Below, in pieces: positions 6,002 through 7,382 of a stretch of 7,382 nucleotides of DNA. Origin of the DNA: Clostridia bacterium (GTDB taxonomy: Bacteria; Bacillota; Clostridia; Christensenellales; QALW01); assembly GCA_017964345.1 (NCBI GenBank), contig JAGCSD010000137.1, positions 1-7,382 of the forward strand. The letters are read 5' to 3'. Each line of letters opens with the position of its first letter. The stretch's first letter is position 1. Both the position numbers and the translations under genes were made by a program. The notes under the pieces are model-generated. The model was not told the origin of the DNA, searched no databases, and saw only the letters and a program-made list of their open reading frames with translations.

Positions 6002-6180
6002 ATCAGCCGGACTCCGAGCCGAAAGAGCATTTCCTCCGATTGTTCATCAACCTCTCGCAAATATTGCTTCGAACTGCCGTTCATCCGCATCACGTTGACG
6101 GTGGTGGGTTTGTTTTCTCTGAAGAACTTGCAGAGCCTCTGCCCCCGTACTCCGATTTGCCCGATAAAAACATCTTTCAT
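5992..6180 (-). pseudogene. tnpV: TnpV-like transposon-encoded protein, truncated at both ends
   Basis: The 62-residue ORF begins MKDVFIGQIGVRGQRL and contains KFFRENKP and YLREVDEQSEEMLFRL. From IGVRGQR to LFRL it follows, without gaps, the middle of TnpV proteins as I recall them (IGxxGQR, then LKEHK/ENKP, then YLxxIDRQAEEMFFRL). TnpV is a 100-125 residue protein of unknown biochemical role carried by Tn4451-like and other Firmicute mobile elements. About 30 residues usually found before IGxxGQR are missing here. The C-terminal half, with the MEWVxxMNNI motif, is lost where the sequence becomes pepF-like on the other strand (about 5995-6016). The ATG at 6180 has AGAGG (6192-6188) seven bases upstream and overlaps the stop of the ORF before it (ATGA). 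It is almost certainly non-functional as TnpV. Confidence 0.65.
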
Positions 6181-6305
6181 TTTGATACCTCTATAATCTT
6201 GGTTTTCTTCGTCGGTACGTTTATGATTTTTTGTAAAAGCTCGTTGACGACATCGACGCATCCGTCCTCGTCAATCACCTGTTTCCGGTATTCGTCGATA
6301 CGCAA
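6177..6305 (-). pseudogene. C-terminal fragment of an unrecognised ORF upstream of the TnpV-like gene
   Basis: The minus-strand frame ending with TGA at 6179-6177 reads RIDEYRKQVIDEDG, then VDVVNELLQKIINVPTKKTK and IIEVSK. It looks like genuine hydrophilic, helical coding sequence. The frame is open upstream through the hairpin to a TAA near 6365. I see no ATG or ribosome binding site, so it is either the tail of a disrupted gene or starts at an uncertain TTG near 6305. Its stop overlaps the TnpV-like ATG by ATGA, a layout of co-translated genes. I do not recognise the family. Confidence 0.35.
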
Positions 6306-6318
6306 ATCAGCACTAACG

Positions 6319-6356
6319 GAAACACCGAAACTACATTTCTGCAATCTCGGTGTTTC
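6319..6356 (-). other. 17-bp RNA hairpin with a GAAA tetraloop (minus-strand transcript)
   Basis: On the minus strand, arm GAAACACCGAGATTGCA (6356-6340) and arm TGTAGTTTCGGTGTTTC (6335-6319) enclose the loop GAAA (6339-6336). All 17 positions pair if three G-U pairs are allowed; ten are strict Watson-Crick pairs in a row from the base. The plus strand would have A-C mismatches at the wobble sites and a UUUC loop, so the structure belongs to minus-strand RNA. A clear U-run does not follow, so it is at best a weak or decayed terminator. Confidence 0.55.
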
Positions 6357-6450
6357 TTGCCTTTACCTCGTGAATTTAATTGTTTTTGCATATTTTCAAA
6401 TTACCGCCTCATCACGGTCGGACAAAAACTTCTCAACGTTTTGTTATCAG

Positions 6451-6486
6451 ACCCCCGCACGTTTTAACGGAAAACCGCGCGGGGGT
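6451..6486. terminator. GC-rich hairpin between cysK and the mobile-element scar, possible terminator
   Basis: The arms 6451-6465 (ACCCCCGCACGTTTT) and 6471-6486 (AAAACCGCGCGGGGGT) pair along their length, with one bulged C and one A-C mismatch (a G-U pair in minus-strand RNA), around a five-base loop. T-runs at 6495-6500 and 6504-6509 lie on the plus-strand side, eight or more bases away. It is about 65 bases past the cysK stop on the minus strand, where no U-run follows. It may end cysK transcription or block read-through from the left. The rest of 6357-6549 is AT-rich and I see no gene in it. Confidence 0.5.
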
Positions 6487-6549
6487 GTCCAAGCTTTTTT
6501 ATCTTTTTTGCGGCGCATTACCCGCAGAAAAGTGAAAAATGTAAAAGCG

Positions 6550-7382
6550 TTAATCCGCAAACAGCGGCGTGGAAAGATAGCGGTCGCCGGTGTCGGGAAG
6601 AAGCACGACAATCGTCTTGCCCGTGTTTTCGGGGCGCTTTGCAAGACTAAACGCGGCGTATGCGGCTGCGCCGGATGAAATACCGACCAACACGCCTTCC
6701 TTCTTGCCGATCTTTTTACCGAACGCAAACGCGTCCTCGTTGGAAACGGGAATGATCTCATCGTACACGGCGGTGTTCAACACGTCGGGCACAAAGCCTG
6801 CGCCGATGCCCTGAATCTTATGCGCGCCCGCAACGCCCGTGGACAGCACAGCCGAGGTCTGCGGCTCCACCGCCACGACCTTGATGTTCGGGTTTCGGGA
6901 TTTCAAAAATTCGCCCACGCCCGTGATCGTGCCGCCCGTACCCACGCCGGCGACGAAAATATCGACTTTGCCGTCGGTGTCCTTCCATATCTCCGGTCCG
7001 GTCGTTTCAAAATGCGCTTTCGGGTTGGCGGGGTTTACAAATTGCCCGGGAATAAAGCTGTCCGGGATCTCGCGCGCCAGCTCCTCCGCTTTGGCGATAG
7101 CGCCCTTCATGCCTTTGGAGCCTTCGGAAAGCACCAGCTCCGCGCCGTACGCTTTCATGAGCTGACGGCGTTCCACCGACATGGTTTCCGGCATGACGAT
7201 GATAATGCGGTATCCGCGCGCCGCCGCCACCGCCGCCAACCCGATGCCCGTGTTGCCGCTGGTCGGCTCAATGATGACGGAACCTTCTTTCAGCTTCCCC
7301 GCTTTCTCGGCGTCGTCAATCATCGCTTTGGCAATGCGGTCTTTCACGCTGCCGGCGGGATTGAAATATTCCAGTTTGGCAA
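6550..7382 (-). CDS. cysK: Cysteine synthase A (O-acetylserine sulfhydrylase), partial at right edge
   Basis: This is the C-terminal 276 residues of a PLP-dependent cysteine synthase, which makes L-cysteine from O-acetylserine and sulfide in the cytoplasm. The frame is open to the window edge, and the first visible residues are [15 protein letters not shown]. The Lys of SVKDR (visible residue 13) forms the PLP Schiff base, so only about 30-40 N-terminal residues are missing. The O-acetylserine-binding TSGNTG is at visible residues 40-45, the phosphate-binding GTGGTITG at 147-154, [14 protein letters not shown] near 189-202, SSGAA at 235-239 and the end [13 protein letters not shown] at 262-274. 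All are intact. The TAA stop at 6550-6552 is followed by about 65 bases and a GC-rich hairpin. The CysK rather than CysM or cystathionine beta-synthase call rests on the overall pattern and on the short C-terminus with no extra domain. Confidence 0.93.
   Translation of the reverse strand, partial: AKLEYFNPAGSVKDRIAKAMIDDAEKAGKLKEGSVIIEPTSGNTGIGLAAVAAARGYRIIIVMPETMSVERRQLMKAYGAELVLSEGSKGMKGAIAKAEELAREIPDSFIPGQFVNPANPKAHFETTGPEIWKDTDGKVDIFVAGVGTGGTITGVGEFLKSRNPNIKVVAVEPQTSAVLSTGVAGAHKIQGIGAGFVPDVLNTAVYDEIIPVSNEDAFAFGKKIGKKEGVLVGISSGAAAYAAFSLAKRPENTGKTIVVLLPDTGDRYLSTPLFAD

Larger units (their letters stand above)
6002..6356 (-). mobile_element. Remnant of a TnpV-bearing mobile element
   Basis: This segment holds, on the minus strand, a GAAA-capped hairpin, the tail of an unrecognised ORF and the truncated TnpV-like gene. 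Its left end is set by the sudden loss of pepF-like similarity at about 6001. Its right end is not defined, and I placed it at the outer edge of the hairpin. No terminal inverted repeats, target duplication, transposase or recombinase catalytic motif is visible, so this is a scar rather than an active element. Confidence 0.45.

Noticed and set aside
5947..6678. A 243-codon plus-strand open frame
   Set aside because: It starts out of frame inside the pepF-like segment and runs across the hairpin, the intergenic region and the antisense of cysK. Its Ser/Arg/Cys-rich composition is typical of a chance frame.
1..7382. CRISPR arrays, tRNA or rRNA genes, riboswitches
   Set aside because: No repeated spacer units, cloverleaf folds, rRNA signatures or known aptamer patterns were seen on either strand.

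Overview
The window looks like chromosomal DNA from a fairly GC-rich Firmicute (Clostridia-like), possibly host-associated. The evidence is purine-rich Shine-Dalgarno sites, sigma-A type promoters, one well-supported TTG start, a YkuD L,D-transpeptidase with a Ser/Thr/Pro-rich linker, a lepA-hemW pair in the order typical of Firmicutes, and a remnant of a TnpV-type transposon protein. The assignment rests on recognised protein families and gene order, not on a database search.

Left block (1-3796, + strand): four genes are packed as one probable operon. They are the 3' end of a eukaryote-type NADP-dependent isocitrate dehydrogenase (icd), a small protein with a C-terminal SEC-C metal-binding motif, the ribosomal GTPase LepA/EF4, and the radical SAM heme chaperone HemW. 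Two junctions are ATGA overlaps and the third is an 11-base gap with a good ribosome binding site. The block ends at a perfect 17-bp hairpin. The hrcA-grpE-dnaK genes that often follow hemW in Firmicutes are absent here.

Middle block (3798-4861): an XRE-family repressor-like gene (- strand) is divergent from an unrecognised 180-residue protein with an N-terminal pair of membrane helices (+ strand). The space between them holds a strong sigma-A type promoter and three inverted repeats, two of which share the form GGAA-N6-TTCC. This looks like a small self-contained regulatory module. It is bounded on each side by a bidirectional terminator, and it is the best candidate for something undescribed.

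Right block (4817-7382): a YkuD-type L,D-transpeptidase lipoprotein (- strand) has its stop codon inside the loop of its own terminator. A divergent promoter pair separates it from a scar. There, the first 63 codons of an M3-family oligoendopeptidase (pepF-like), with an intact promoter and ribosome binding site, run head-on into an oppositely oriented, truncated TnpV-like gene. Upstream of TnpV on its strand lie the tail of an unrecognised ORF and a 17-bp RNA hairpin capped by GAAA. The window ends in the C-terminal 276 residues of a cysteine synthase (CysK-type, - strand) that runs off the right edge.

Three residues that are nearly invariant from family knowledge are altered in the left block: two His-to-Tyr (icd, lepA) and one Trp-to-Arg (icd). 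Each can be explained by a single base change, so they may be real or may be sequence errors.
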